Part shown: piece after piece, positions 1-5,651 of the stretch
Layout: each line of letters begins with the position of its first letter
How positions within the stretch are numbered: the first letter of the stretch is position 1
Position numbers and translations under genes: made by a program
Assembly: GCA_049317725.1 (NCBI GenBank)
Contig: JBMOHS010000223.1
Location: 1 to 5,651, forward strand
Direction of reading: 5' to 3'
Length of the DNA stretch: 5,651 nucleotides
Source: CAIOZW01 sp049317725
GTDB lineage: Bacteria; Acidobacteriota; Blastocatellia; RBC074
The notes under the pieces: generated by a model
Seen by the model: the letters and a program-made list of their open reading frames with translations, nothing else
Told to the model about the DNA's origin: nothing
Databases searched by the model: none

Positions 1-2
1 CG

Positions 3-1364
3 ATGGTCAATGACAGTGGAGTGACGGCCGATGGGCCGATCACCAACCTGCCGTTGACGAGCCAAGCCTATACCATCGTGCTGCCTCACTTGCAGTTGGT
101 CACGACTTCTGTCCGGCAGACGGGAGAGTGTCTCGGCGCGGAGGAGCAAGTCGATCTGGAGACCACCATCACCAATGGCTCAGCGGCGAAGATCTTCGTT
201 ACGCTTAGGCTGCGACTTCCCACCGGGCTCGAGAAGGTGCCTGGAAGCTGCTCGGCTGGCATGGTCGAGTGTCTGAGCCCCAACGCAACTCTTGAATGGA
301 GTGGAGAGGTCGCGGCTGGCGGATCGGTGCAGGTCGCCTACCAGTTGCGGGTCTCCCCGGCCGTGCCGGTGGGGGAGACTCTTTGCCTCGTAGCGGTGGC
401 GGAGTCGGGTGGGGTGACGATTGGGCCCGTCTCGCATTGCTTGGTCCAGAATTGTACTCCGCCCGGGCCCGGGATCCTGCCACCATCGACACGGGCGGCT
501 GGGGCACAGTTTTCCGGGAGCGTCCTGCTCTTCAACCTCTACCATTCAGCAGCGGGCGGACGGCCGGGCGAGGAGAGTCGGATCGCCTTGACCAATACCC
601 ATCCAACCTCTCCGGTCTCCGTTCATCTCTTCTTTGTGGATGGGGCGAGCGGGAGCGTAGCACAGCAGTCGGTCTCACTTTCGCCCAATCAGACGTTCAG
701 CTTTCTCGCTGGAGAGGTCGATCCGGGCATCACCGGAAGCCTCCTGGCAGTCGCCGTCGACGCAAGGGGCTTTCCCAGGCGGTTCAACCACCTCATCGGC
801 GAGGTCGCTCTTCGGCTTGAGGGGGGAGCCTCTGCCCATTTGGGGGCTATCGGTCTGCCCGCCCTCGCGACAGGAGAGATGCTCTCTTCGACGGACGCCT
901 CGACGGTTTCGCTGCGCTTCGACGGGCAGATGTATGCTCCCTTCGGGCGTGCGTTGGCGATCAGTGGGCTGGGCTCACCGGCCGATGGCCAGCGGACTTG
1001 GCTGGTGCTCAATCGACTCGGGGGAGCGTTGGGTGAGGGGGGCTTGACCCGGCCCGGAACTCTCTTTGGGCTCCTCTACGATGACCGCGAGGTCGCGACG
1101 AGCTTTCAACTTCCGGTGGGCAGTACCCAACTGCGTGGCCTGCTGGGAAATCATTTTCCCAGGACTGCACCACGCTACGACCGGCTGATTCCGGCAGGTC
1201 GCGCTGGGTGGATGCGGCTGGCCACCGTCGATGACAGCGGGATCTCCGGCGTTCTGCTGACCGACAGCGTCACGGGATTCCGGCAAGGGCACAACCTGCA
1301 CGTCCTGACCATCACCCGTGCGGTCGTGTATGAGATGCCAATCCTGCCCGTTGGGAGTCCCTAG
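3..1364 (+). CDS. Secreted/surface repeat-domain protein, 3' part (5' end outside window)
   Basis: This is probably the C-terminal 453 residues of a larger exported protein. The frame is open to the left edge, and the ATG at 3 sits mid-domain with no visible ribosome site or signal peptide, so I do not take it as the true start. Numbering from that ATG, residues about 30-150 look like a DUF11-type beta-sandwich: a TTITNGS strand, then RLPTGLEKVPGSC, then a GEVAAGGSVQVAY strand. Six cysteines (43, 83, 90, 128, 146, 151) fall in this part and none follows, which suggests disulfides and export. A proline/glycine linker (about 152-161) leads to a second module (about 165-449) with ALTNTHPTSPVSVHLFFVDG, SLSPNQTFSFLAGEVDPGITG and FNHLIGEVALRL. 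I recognise this module from large secreted proteins of Acidobacteriota, but know no function for it. No enzyme motif is visible. The gene ends convergent with the barrel gene. The coding call is firm; domain names come from recognition, not a search. Confidence 0.8.
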   Translation: MVNDSGVTADGPITNLPLTSQAYTIVLPHLQLVTTSVRQTGECLGAEEQVDLETTITNGSAAKIFVTLRLRLPTGLEKVPGSCSAGMVECLSPNATLEWSGEVAAGGSVQVAYQLRVSPAVPVGETLCLVAVAESGGVTIGPVSHCLVQNCTPPGPGILPPSTRAAGAQFSGSVLLFNLYHSAAGGRPGEESRIALTNTHPTSPVSVHLFFVDGASGSVAQQSVSLSPNQTFSFLAGEVDPGITGSLLAVAVDARGFPRRFNHLIGEVALRLEGGASAHLGAIGLPALATGEMLSSTDASTVSLRFDGQMYAPFGRALAISGLGSPADGQRTWLVLNRLGGALGEGGLTRPGTLFGLLYDDREVATSFQLPVGSTQLRGLLGNHFPRTAPRYDRLIPAGRAGWMRLATVDDSGISGVLLTDSVTGFRQGHNLHVLTITRAVVYEMPILPVGSP

Positions 1365-1394
1365 GGAGGAGGGGGATGGTTCTCCCTCCTCTCT
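1363..1394 (+). terminator. Hairpin between convergent stop codons, candidate terminator
   Basis: Bases 1363-1376 pair with 1381-1394 around the loop TGGT (1377-1380). This gives a 14-bp stem with no mismatches if two G-U pairs are allowed (1365 with 1392, and 1374 with 1383). It occupies exactly the space between the plus-strand stop (TAG, 1362-1364) and the minus-strand stop (TGA, complement of 1394-1396). On the minus-strand RNA the two wobbles become A-C mismatches, so the fold favours the plus-strand transcript. Neither side has a U-tract, so this is not a textbook intrinsic terminator. It could stop transcription with Rho or simply protect 3' ends. Confidence 0.55.
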
Positions 1395-2827
1395 CAGAAG
1401 CCGCGGGAGAAGGAGAGGAAGGCCATGGGCTGCTCCCGGCTTCCCCCGATGTCCAAGCGGAAGGCCGTCCTCGGATTGAGCCGGTACTGGACTCCTCCGC
1501 CGACGCCATAGCGAAACCGGGCCCAAGCGAATGGCTCGCTCGGGCTGGCGGCTGGCTTGATGGAACGCCCGTAAGGGCCGCCCCAGACCTGCCCGGCGTC
1601 TCCAAAGACGAAGAGGTCGATTCCACGTGTCTCGGTTGGCTTCCAGATCGTCTGGCGCGGCTCGACGGTGAAGAGGAGGGAGTGGCGGCCACGATAGCGA
1701 AAGTTGCGAAACCCGCGGTGGTGGTTGCGTCCGCCCAGCCACGGGAGTTCGTAAAATGGAATCATGCGATCGGCTTTGACGTGCCGCTGATCGCTGAAAA
1801 GACGAACCGCGAGAGAGGTGAAGTCACTGCCGAGCGGCAGGTATCCACGCAGGTCGATCTCCAGTTCACGCCAGCCCGCTCTCGCTCGGGGCGCCAGTCC
1901 ATTCAACGGTTGAGGGCCCCGTCCGAGCCCGGTGACGTCGAGCAATCGCAACGAGAGTGCCCCTCCCCGGGTGAGGCCTCGTGCATCATTCCGGCGGTCG
2001 ATGTCGAGAAAGCCTCCCCACCCCAAGGTCTGCACGGCTGCGTGGAGCCCCGGGAGGCTCCCCTCGGGAAACAATTGCCCAATGGGAAGGTCGTTCGTCC
2101 CCTTCTCCCGGCCCGGATAGGCGTTGCTGTTGGCGGTGTAGAACGTCAGACCGGCGAGGAAGCGCGGTGCGAACTCCCGACTCAACTGGGCATGGTAGCC
2201 GCGCTGATCCTGCGCGAAGTTGGTCTCCGGCGAAAACGGGGCCAGTGGGCCGATTCCGAAGAAGTTGTCCCGAGTCCGTAACCGGTAGCTGGCCCAGAGG
2301 TCGAGGTGGGTGCGGTCGTCGAGGAATCGCGGTACATAGACGCTCAGTTCGAATCGCTGATAGAGCCGGGTCGAGCTGATGGCCCGGGCGCGCAGCTCCA
2401 CCCCCCGGATCCGGTCTGCCGTCGTCAGTTCGACTCCAAGCGGGAGGCCTGCTCCCTGATCGAAGCCCCCCAGCAGCAGGTGCAGGTACCGGGGACCGAC
2501 GTCAACCGCCTGCAGCGTGTCTCGTCGTGGAAGATAGCGGTCCCTCGACCTCGCCGTCCATCGCGTGTCGAGAAAGCTTTCACTCTTTCCTCCCCCCTCT
2601 CCGACCGTTGGAGGGGCGGCCGGGATGGCCGGGGTGGCTGGCGCAGGTGGCATCTGGGCCAAGACCACCACAGACCCAGATCTTTCCGCCAAACCAAGGA
2701 TGAGGCACCACGCGACGGCCAGCCCGAGGAGGGAGAGCTGCGTGGGAGTGCGATCCCAGGGGAGCCTGCTCCTGTCTCTTTTCGATCTTCGAGCAGGATC
2801 TTCGATCGGCGGGACAATCTTTCTCAA
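1394..2827 (-). CDS. Omp85/D15-type outer-membrane beta-barrel protein without POTRA domains
   Basis: The 477-residue product is predicted to be an outer-membrane barrel of the BamA/TamA (surface antigen D15) superfamily. From the proposed TTG start it has a long basic n-region (residues 1-30), a hydrophobic core (31-47, LSLLGLAVAWCLILGLA), a likely signal cleavage near VVVLA-Q (57/58), a Pro/Ala linker (60-73), then alternating amphipathic strands. Omp85-like landmarks are FFGIGP (189-194), LGGRNHHRGF containing the conserved RGF of the L6 loop (371-373), a FGDAG strand (408-412), and a terminal phenylalanine in LSFSRGF as the outer-membrane beta-signal. BamA and TamA carry 3-5 periplasmic POTRA domains before the barrel; here only about 100 residues precede it and none looks like a POTRA. 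The open frame extends upstream to 3844, but that part overlaps the glycosyltransferase and looks like a shadow. The first internal ATG (residue 59) would lose the signal peptide. The substrate is unknown, and a BamA-like insertase role is doubtful without POTRA. Confidence 0.82.
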   Translation of the reverse strand: MRKIVPPIEDPARRSKRDRSRLPWDRTPTQLSLLGLAVAWCLILGLAERSGSVVVLAQMPPAPATPAIPAAPPTVGEGGGKSESFLDTRWTARSRDRYLPRRDTLQAVDVGPRYLHLLLGGFDQGAGLPLGVELTTADRIRGVELRARAISSTRLYQRFELSVYVPRFLDDRTHLDLWASYRLRTRDNFFGIGPLAPFSPETNFAQDQRGYHAQLSREFAPRFLAGLTFYTANSNAYPGREKGTNDLPIGQLFPEGSLPGLHAAVQTLGWGGFLDIDRRNDARGLTRGGALSLRLLDVTGLGRGPQPLNGLAPRARAGWRELEIDLRGYLPLGSDFTSLAVRLFSDQRHVKADRMIPFYELPWLGGRNHHRGFRNFRYRGRHSLLFTVEPRQTIWKPTETRGIDLFVFGDAGQVWGGPYGRSIKPAASPSEPFAWARFRYGVGGGVQYRLNPRTAFRLDIGGSREQPMAFLSFSRGF

Positions 2828-2837
2828 GATGAATGGA

Positions 2838-2846
2838 CTCCTCTCT
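2838..2846 (-). promoter_or_regulatory. Shine-Dalgarno that supports the TTG start of the barrel gene
   Basis: On the minus strand, AGAGAGGAG lies 10 nt before the TTG at 2827-2825. No ATG or GTG in this frame would keep the signal peptide without running back into the glycosyltransferase region, so this site is the main reason for choosing TTG. The spacing is slightly long, but the same 10-nt distance is seen before both candidate starts of the neighbouring glycosyltransferase. Confidence 0.55.
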
Positions 2847-2891
2847 GGGCGATTCGGTCTGGACAAGGGAGCGATCCAACGGCAAAGTGGG

Positions 2892-2920
2892 ATGATCAGG
2901 CCAGTTTCGTGGCCCGTCAA
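2892..2920 (-). promoter_or_regulatory. Candidate sigma-70 promoter of the barrel gene with a dyad in the spacer
   Basis: Reading the minus strand, TTGACG (complement of 2920-2915; 5 of 6 consensus) is followed after 17 nt by GATCAT (complement of 2897-2892; 4 of 6). Transcription would start near 2885, leaving about 58 nt before the TTG start. An inverted repeat, GGCCA-6 nt-TGGCC (2899-2914), lies inside the spacer, where a bound repressor would block polymerase. The -10 match is modest and the arms are only 5 bp in a GC-rich genome, so this is a hypothesis. Confidence 0.35.
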
Positions 2921-2950
2921 GCCCCTGATACCCGGGAGGAACGCAGATCG

Positions 2951-3784
2951 ATGCCAGCGCCAGAGGAGAAGCACAGTTCGATGTCGACGATTGGCCAGGG
3001 AGAGCTTTCCCCCTCGCCGCTGACCTTCAGCGTGATCACCGTCTGCCTCAACAGCGAGGCCCATCTCGCCGGTGCAATCGAGTCGGTCCTCTCGCAGCGT
3101 TATCCCCACATCGAGTACATCATCGTGGATGGAGGGTCGACCGATCGGACCGTGCCGATCGTCCATTCCTATGGCGAGCGGATCGACCGGTTTGTCAGTG
3201 AGCCGGACGAGGGGATCTACGATGCCATGAACAAGGGGCTTCGGATGGCGACGGGGGACGTCGTCTCGGTTCTCAATTCCGACGATTTCTATGATGGGCC
3301 GGATGTCATCGGGGCGGTCGCTGAGACGCTGCGATCGCAGCATCGCCTCGATGGGCTCTACGGGGATGTGCTGGTCGTCGATCGAGACCATCCCGAACGG
3401 ATCCGGCGCCTCTATGATGCGGCCGAATTTCGACCAGAGAGCCTCGCTCGCGGCATCATGCCTGGCCATGGGACCCTCTTTCTGCGTCGGGAGCTGTTGC
3501 GGCGACATGGAGGGTACCGGACAGACTATCGCATTGCCGCCGACTTTGAACTGCTGGTCCGGTTGATCCATCTTCATCAAATCGAGCTGGCCTATCTCCC
3601 CCGGACCATCCTCCGGGCGCGAAGCGGTGGGATCAGTGACCGCAACCTGCTCAGCAAGCTCGAGATTTCGCGGGAGGTCCGGCGGGCCTGCCGGGAGAAT
3701 GGCCTCCCGACCAACCTTTTCAAGATCTACTCCCGGCTTCCATTCAAGTTGAAGCAGTCGTTGATGGCCCGCTGGGCCCGCTAA
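2951..3784 (+). CDS. Family 2 glycosyltransferase (WfgS/WcaE-like)
   Basis: The 277-residue product should transfer a sugar from a nucleotide-sugar donor to a growing surface glycan at the cytoplasmic face of the inner membrane. The GT-A fold is clear: FSVITVCLNSE (26-36) is the first strand, YIIVDGGSTDRT (56-67) the nucleotide-binding segment, SEPDEGIYDAMNKGL (83-97) the usual GT2 helix, and NSDD (109-112) the metal-binding DxD equivalent. Later come MPGHGTLFLRRELL and GGYRTDYRIAADFELLVRL, the acceptor-side and catalytic region typical of the WfgS-like GT2 group. The length is normal and there is no C-terminal membrane helix. Two starts are plausible, ATG 2951 (GGGAGGA 10 nt upstream) and ATG 2981 (AGAGGAG 10 nt upstream); conserved sequence begins only at residue 26, so both keep the domain. 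The gene is divergent from the barrel gene and 32 nt upstream of the SDR gene, probably co-transcribed. Donor and acceptor cannot be read from the sequence. Confidence 0.9.
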   Translation: MPAPEEKHSSMSTIGQGELSPSPLTFSVITVCLNSEAHLAGAIESVLSQRYPHIEYIIVDGGSTDRTVPIVHSYGERIDRFVSEPDEGIYDAMNKGLRMATGDVVSVLNSDDFYDGPDVIGAVAETLRSQHRLDGLYGDVLVVDRDHPERIRRLYDAAEFRPESLARGIMPGHGTLFLRRELLRRHGGYRTDYRIAADFELLVRLIHLHQIELAYLPRTILRARSGGISDRNLLSKLEISREVRRACRENGLPTNLFKIYSRLPFKLKQSLMARWAR

Positions 3785-3816
3785 CGATTGCCTGGTAAAG
3801 TCGAGAGGTCCGTGCG

Positions 3817-4782
3817 ATGGAGAAGACAGGGAGAGCAGTGGCATTGGGCATTCGGGAGGCGGAATCGCGAACGTCTCTCTGGGTGACCGGAGCGACCGGG
3901 TTCATTGGTCACGCGTTGCTGGCCGCTTGGCAATCGCGTCCGGACTGGGAGCTGCACGCGGTTTCGCTGCGTCGGACGTCGGTCGAGGAGCTGAATGGGC
4001 CCGTCGATGCGGTGCTGCACCTCGCCGGGCTGGCGCACCGGATGGGTGGGGCGCCTGATTCTGAATACCAGCGGGTCAATGTTGCTTTGACCCTCGCGCT
4101 GGCGAGGCGGGCCAAGGCACTGGGTGCCCGGCAGTTTCTCTTCGTCAGCACCGTCAAAGTCTATGGCGAGTCCTCGCCGCCCGGTTTTCCGTTGACCGAG
4201 AAGTCTCCGTGCCAGCCACTTGACGCCTACGGCCACAGCAAGGCGGAAGCAGAGGAAGGGCTGCAGTCACTGGCTGATGAGACCTTTGCCGTGACGGTTC
4301 TGCGGATTCCGCTGGTTTGTGGGCCCGGGGTCAAAGGGAATCTGCGGCGATTGATCGGGCTGGTCCGGAAGGTTCCGCTTCTTCCCCTGGGCAGGATCGA
4401 GAATCGCCGAAACCTCCTGACATTCGCGACGCTACGTCAGGCCCTCGAGCAGTTGATCGAGTCGCGAATGGGGGGAACGTTTCTGATCGCTGACCATCCA
4501 GCCCTCTCGACCAGCGAGTTGGTGATGCGAATTGGGCGTGCAAGCGGGCGAGTTCCTTTGCTGCTTCCCCTCCCGTTGTGGTTGCGTCAGTTGGCCGAAG
4601 TCTGGCGTCCCGCGCTGGCCAACCGGCTCTTTGGTTCGCTTGAGCTGGACGACAGCTCGACCCGCGCCCGGCTCGGGATGAGCGAACCGGACGTCGATCT
4701 CCTCGAAGATGCCATCGCCGGGATGGTTCGGGCCAGCCAAACATCTCCCGGCGAAGGGGGGGAGAGCGGAGGCAGTGGGTGA
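3817..4782 (+). CDS. Extended-SDR NAD-dependent sugar-nucleotide epimerase/reductase (UDP-QuiNAc 4-reductase-like)
   Basis: The 321-residue product is an extended short-chain dehydrogenase acting on a nucleotide sugar in the cytoplasm. It has the Rossmann motif GATGFIG (25-31), HLAGLAHRM (68-76), the active-site segment STVKVYGE (111-118), the catalytic YxxxK as YGHSK (138-142), and RIPLVCGPGVKGN followed by LLPLGRIENRRNLL. The HLAxxxHxM, GPGVKxN and LPLGxxxNRRxL patterns resemble the WbpV/WreQ group, which reduces UDP-4-keto-6-deoxy-GlcNAc to UDP-QuiNAc, more than GalE itself. I infer that activity at moderate confidence; a UDP-GlcNAc/GalNAc 4-epimerase is the main alternative. The ATG at 3817 has GAGAGG (3803-3808) 8 nt upstream and gives about 20 residues before the first strand. 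The gene follows the GT2 gene at 32 nt, so the SDR may supply its donor. No initiating sugar-phosphate transferase, often a neighbour of such reductases, is in view. No terminator follows it. Confidence 0.88.
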   Translation: MEKTGRAVALGIREAESRTSLWVTGATGFIGHALLAAWQSRPDWELHAVSLRRTSVEELNGPVDAVLHLAGLAHRMGGAPDSEYQRVNVALTLALARRAKALGARQFLFVSTVKVYGESSPPGFPLTEKSPCQPLDAYGHSKAEAEEGLQSLADETFAVTVLRIPLVCGPGVKGNLRRLIGLVRKVPLLPLGRIENRRNLLTFATLRQALEQLIESRMGGTFLIADHPALSTSELVMRIGRASGRVPLLLPLPLWLRQLAEVWRPALANRLFGSLELDDSSTRARLGMSEPDVDLLEDAIAGMVRASQTSPGEGGESGGSG

Positions 4783-4800
4783 AGGCCGGCCGACCGTCGC

Positions 4801-4828
4801 TTGACATTCCTTCCAGGCGTTCCATAAT
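4801..4828 (+). promoter_or_regulatory. Near-consensus sigma-70 promoter upstream of the permease
   Basis: A perfect -35 box TTGACA (4801-4806) is followed after 16 nt by CATAAT (4823-4828; 5 of 6 consensus). This stands out in GC-rich sequence and lies just 18 bp past the SDR stop, so the permease very likely has its own promoter. The expected start is near 4835, giving a leader of about 130 nt. Confidence 0.65.
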
Positions 4829-4858
4829 CGCATCCCACTTCATTGACTGAGCAATTGA

Positions 4859-4924
4859 TCGATCAGCAGCGGTTGGGGAGAGGCCTTGCTACAGGTCCCA
4901 TTGACCGATGCTCTGCTGGATCGG
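4859..4924 (+). promoter_or_regulatory. Possible structured leader of the permease mRNA with alternative stems
   Basis: Bases 4859-4869 can pair with 4913-4924, with one bulged G (4918), making a stem of about 11 bp around a 43-nt loop. A short local hairpin, CCGAT (4905-4909) with ATCGG (4920-4924), uses part of the same 3' arm, so the two folds exclude each other. The 5' arm includes the palindrome TGATCGATCA (4856-4865), which might instead be a protein-binding site. No known riboswitch is recognised. The folding is by eye only. Confidence 0.25.
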
Positions 4925-4940
4925 CCCTTTGCGAACCTGA
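4908..4940 (+). other. Possible 10-codon leader peptide ORF in the permease leader
   Basis: An ATG at 4908 opens a frame that reads MLCWIGPLRT and stops at TGA 4938-4940, 25 nt before the permease ATG. It overlaps the 3' arm of the leader stem. Only a poor purine match precedes it, and such short frames arise often by chance. It is noted because short ORFs before amino-acid transport genes can act in attenuation. Confidence 0.12.
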
Positions 4941-4965
4941 CGCCGTTCACCCGAGGAGCCCACCA

Positions 4966-5651
4966 ATGACGACGGGACCACCTGCCCACCAGGACGACCA
5001 AGAGTTGAGCCGCCTTGGCTACGCGCAGGAGCTCTTCCGGACGATGGGGGGCTTCTCCAACTTCGCCATCTCGTTTTCGATCATCTCGATCTTGACCGGC
5101 GCGGTGACGCTCTATGGCTATGGCCTGCGGATGGGAGGCCCGGCGCAGATGGCGTGGGGTTGGCCGCTGGTCGCCTTCTTCACGCTGATGGTGGTGATGA
5201 GCATGGCGGAACTCGCCTCCTCCCTGCCCACCTCTGGGGCGATGTACCATTGGGCGACCCATCTGGGCGGGAAGGGCTGGGGCTGGACGACGGCTTGGCT
5301 GAACATCCTCGGGCAGATCGCGGCGATTGCGGGGATCGATTACGGGTGCGCACTCTTTGTCACGCCGCTGCTGGGGATGGAGGCGACCACTGGCAACCTG
5401 CTGCTCGTCTATGGGGGGATCCTGCTCTCCCACGGGTTGATCAACCATTTCGGGATCCGGCTGGTCTCCCGGCTCAACGATCTGAGCGTGACGGTCCATC
5501 TGGTCGGAGTGCTGGTCATCGTGGGAGCCCTCGTTCTCTTTGCTCCCCGCCAGCCGGTCAGCTTCTTCTTCTTGCGGGTGACGAATAACCTGGAGGGATG
5601 GCCGTATTGGTGGGCCTTCATTCTGGGGCTCTTGCAGGCGCTCTGGACCTT
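4966..5651 (+). CDS. APC-superfamily amino-acid/amine permease, 5' part (cut by right edge)
   Basis: The first 228 codons of an inner-membrane transporter are present and the frame is open to the window end. The N-terminal sequence RLGYAQELFRTMGGFSNFA (16-34) and the segment AELASSLPTSGAMYHW (81-96) are typical of the amino acid/choline transporter (ACT) branch of the APC superfamily, related to GABA and choline permeases. These use ion gradients to import amino acids or amines and are normally about 500-550 residues with 12 membrane helices. About six helices are visible here: roughly 30-55, 64-87, a WLNILGQIAAIAG helix, a LLLVYGGILLSHGL helix, a HLVGVLVIVGALVLFA helix, and a last one beginning WWAFILGLLQALW. 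The ATG at 4966 has GAGGAG (4953-4958) 7 nt upstream, and family similarity begins soon after. The strong promoter at 4801 suggests independent expression from the glycan genes. The substrate cannot be assigned. Confidence 0.88.
   Translation, partial: MTTGPPAHQDDQELSRLGYAQELFRTMGGFSNFAISFSIISILTGAVTLYGYGLRMGGPAQMAWGWPLVAFFTLMVVMSMAELASSLPTSGAMYHWATHLGGKGWGWTTAWLNILGQIAAIAGIDYGCALFVTPLLGMEATTGNLLLVYGGILLSHGLINHFGIRLVSRLNDLSVTVHLVGVLVIVGALVLFAPRQPVSFFFLRVTNNLEGWPYWWAFILGLLQALWT

Noticed and set aside
1376..2281. A 301-codon plus-strand frame across the barrel gene.
   Set aside because: Its translation lacks any recognisable fold, whereas the minus strand gives a signal peptide, Omp85 motifs and a terminal Phe.
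2306..2950. An N-terminal extension of the glycosyltransferase frame by 215 codons.
   Set aside because: The extension lies antisense to the barrel gene and its promoter region and shows no domain. GT2 proteins of this kind normally begin shortly before the FSVITV strand, and good ribosome sites precede 2951 and 2981.
2828..3844. A minus-strand reading frame stays open for about 1 kb opposite the glycosyltransferase, as an upstream extension of the barrel gene.
   Set aside because: The translated sequence has no domain or signal features, while the plus strand here encodes a clear GT2 enzyme. Long antisense frames are common opposite GC-rich genes, and the barrel has its own signal peptide and ribosome site at 2827-2846.
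4783..4800. Palindrome GGCCGGCC just after the SDR stop, considered as a terminator.
   Set aside because: It leaves no loop, has no U-tract, and such GC palindromes are expected by chance in this composition.
4840..5499. A 219-codon minus-strand frame over the permease region.
   Set aside because: It is rich in Arg, Pro and His with no fold, and the plus strand encodes a typical APC permease with a strong ribosome site.

Overview
The window is GC-rich, tightly packed bacterial DNA with five protein-coding genes, two of them cut by the window edges. The envelope is diderm: one gene encodes an outer-membrane beta-barrel ending in phenylalanine, and two others are sugar-nucleotide and glycan genes of the O-antigen/capsule type. 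The large secreted protein at the left edge has a C-terminal module (LTNT, VHLFFVDG, SPNQT, DPGITG, FNHLIGE) that I associate with secreted proteins of Acidobacteriota. That phylum is my best guess, from memory of family resemblance only. There is no rRNA, tRNA, CRISPR array, transposase or phage gene, and nothing that looks like a recent insertion.

Layout from left to right. (1) The 3' part of a plus-strand gene for a secreted, cysteine-containing surface protein ends at 1364. (2) A 14-bp stem with a 4-nt loop (1363-1394) fills the gap between that stop and the stop of the convergent minus-strand gene. (3) A minus-strand gene (1394-2827) encodes an Omp85/D15-type outer-membrane barrel with a signal peptide and no POTRA domains. 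It probably starts at a TTG codon. (4) A 123-bp divergent region (2828-2950) carries a candidate promoter for the barrel gene with a dyad in its spacer. (5) A plus-strand pair follows, a GT2 glycosyltransferase (2951-3784) and an extended-SDR sugar-nucleotide reductase/epimerase (3817-4782), 32 nt apart and probably one transcript. (6) A 183-bp intergenic region contains a near-consensus sigma-70 promoter (TTGACA, 16 nt, CATAAT) and a leader of about 130 nt with possible alternative folds. (7) An APC-superfamily amino-acid permease starts at 4966 and runs off the right edge.

The glycosyltransferase and the reductase plausibly act together on a surface polysaccharide: the SDR finishes a UDP-amino-sugar and the GT2 transfers a sugar. 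The barrel gene may be linked to this envelope theme by its divergent arrangement, but its role is unknown. The permease appears to be a separate transcription unit.

I see no clear evidence of a wholly new system. The points most worth following are the surface-protein module, the POTRA-less barrel, the hairpin fitted between two stop codons, and the structured permease leader.
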